This document shows positions 14,232-14,286 of a stretch of 14,286 nt of DNA, piece after piece (within the stretch, counting starts at the first letter, position 1; every line of letters begins with the position of its first letter). The notes below the pieces were generated by a model. That model was not told where the DNA came from. It worked only from the letters and a program-made list of their open reading frames with translations, and ran no database searches. A program made the position numbers and the translations under genes. The DNA is taken from assembly GCA_964437465.1 (NCBI GenBank), contig CAYTGI010000026.1, positions 1 through 14,286 on the forward strand, given 5' to 3'. The DNA is from JAGQLF01 sp964437465. Lineage in GTDB: Bacteria > Patescibacteriota > Dojkabacteria > J137.

Positions 14232-14286
14232 GATAAATACATATTACATGCTCGTTACATCCGTGTAACGAAATTTGGTTAAAAAG
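14232..14286 (+). repeat. 55-bp direct repeat, right copy at window end
   Basis: Identical to 12528-12582, giving a unit period of 1704 bp. The window ends inside the match, so the true repeat may be longer. Confidence 0.97.

Noticed and set aside
12634..14232. Target-site duplication of the insertion sequence
   Set aside because: The flanks CCTGG and TCGGG do not match, so none can be claimed.
7922..14286. attR copy of the tRNA-Leu 3' end
   Set aside because: No second copy of GAGTCCCTCCCTGGG or its end was found by eye on either strand.

Overview
The window looks like a low-GC (roughly one third G+C) bacterial chromosome segment using the standard code, most likely from the Candidate Phyla Radiation (Patescibacteria). 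The clues are AT-rich genes with little Shine-Dalgarno signal, a PrgI-type secretion subunit fused to an extra domain, and small CPR-like accessory genes. The phylum is an inference, not a proof. A run of 10 N and an exact 55-bp terminal repeat indicate a scaffold from a short-read assembly.

Left part (1-7685, host backbone, nearly all on +). A remnant of a transporter gene on the minus strand lies opposite a compact + strand series. The series encodes a UbiA-type prenyltransferase, an FeS-type cryptochrome/photolyase homologue that has lost its cluster cysteines, RecX, a large cytosolic HExxH protein, a PrgI/VirB3-like protein with a C-terminal beta domain (interrupted by the N gap), a calcineurin-like phosphoesterase and a DUF1653 protein. 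Two related 27-bp palindromes separate the photolyase from recX.

Middle part (7835-about 12527, integrated element, genes on minus). A tRNA-Leu(UAA) gene is the insertion target. A large serine recombinase runs into the tRNA gene antisense. Upstream of it come a small helical protein, an unusual structured island inside a small overlapping frame, a winged-helix replication initiator with four dyad iterons in its own coding sequence (phage lambda O-like layout), a second small winged-helix-like protein, a 74-residue protein and a MerR-like regulator with a good promoter. A terminator divides the regulator pair from the replication/integration genes. Together these resemble an integrative plasmid or phage-plasmid: control, then replication, then integration. 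No attR is visible, so the right end is unknown.

Right part (12528-14286). An insertion sequence of about 1589 bp with 13-bp inverted repeats carries an IS1634-like DDE transposase broken by one extra G. The last 55 bases repeat 12528-12582 exactly, which looks like an assembly-graph end.
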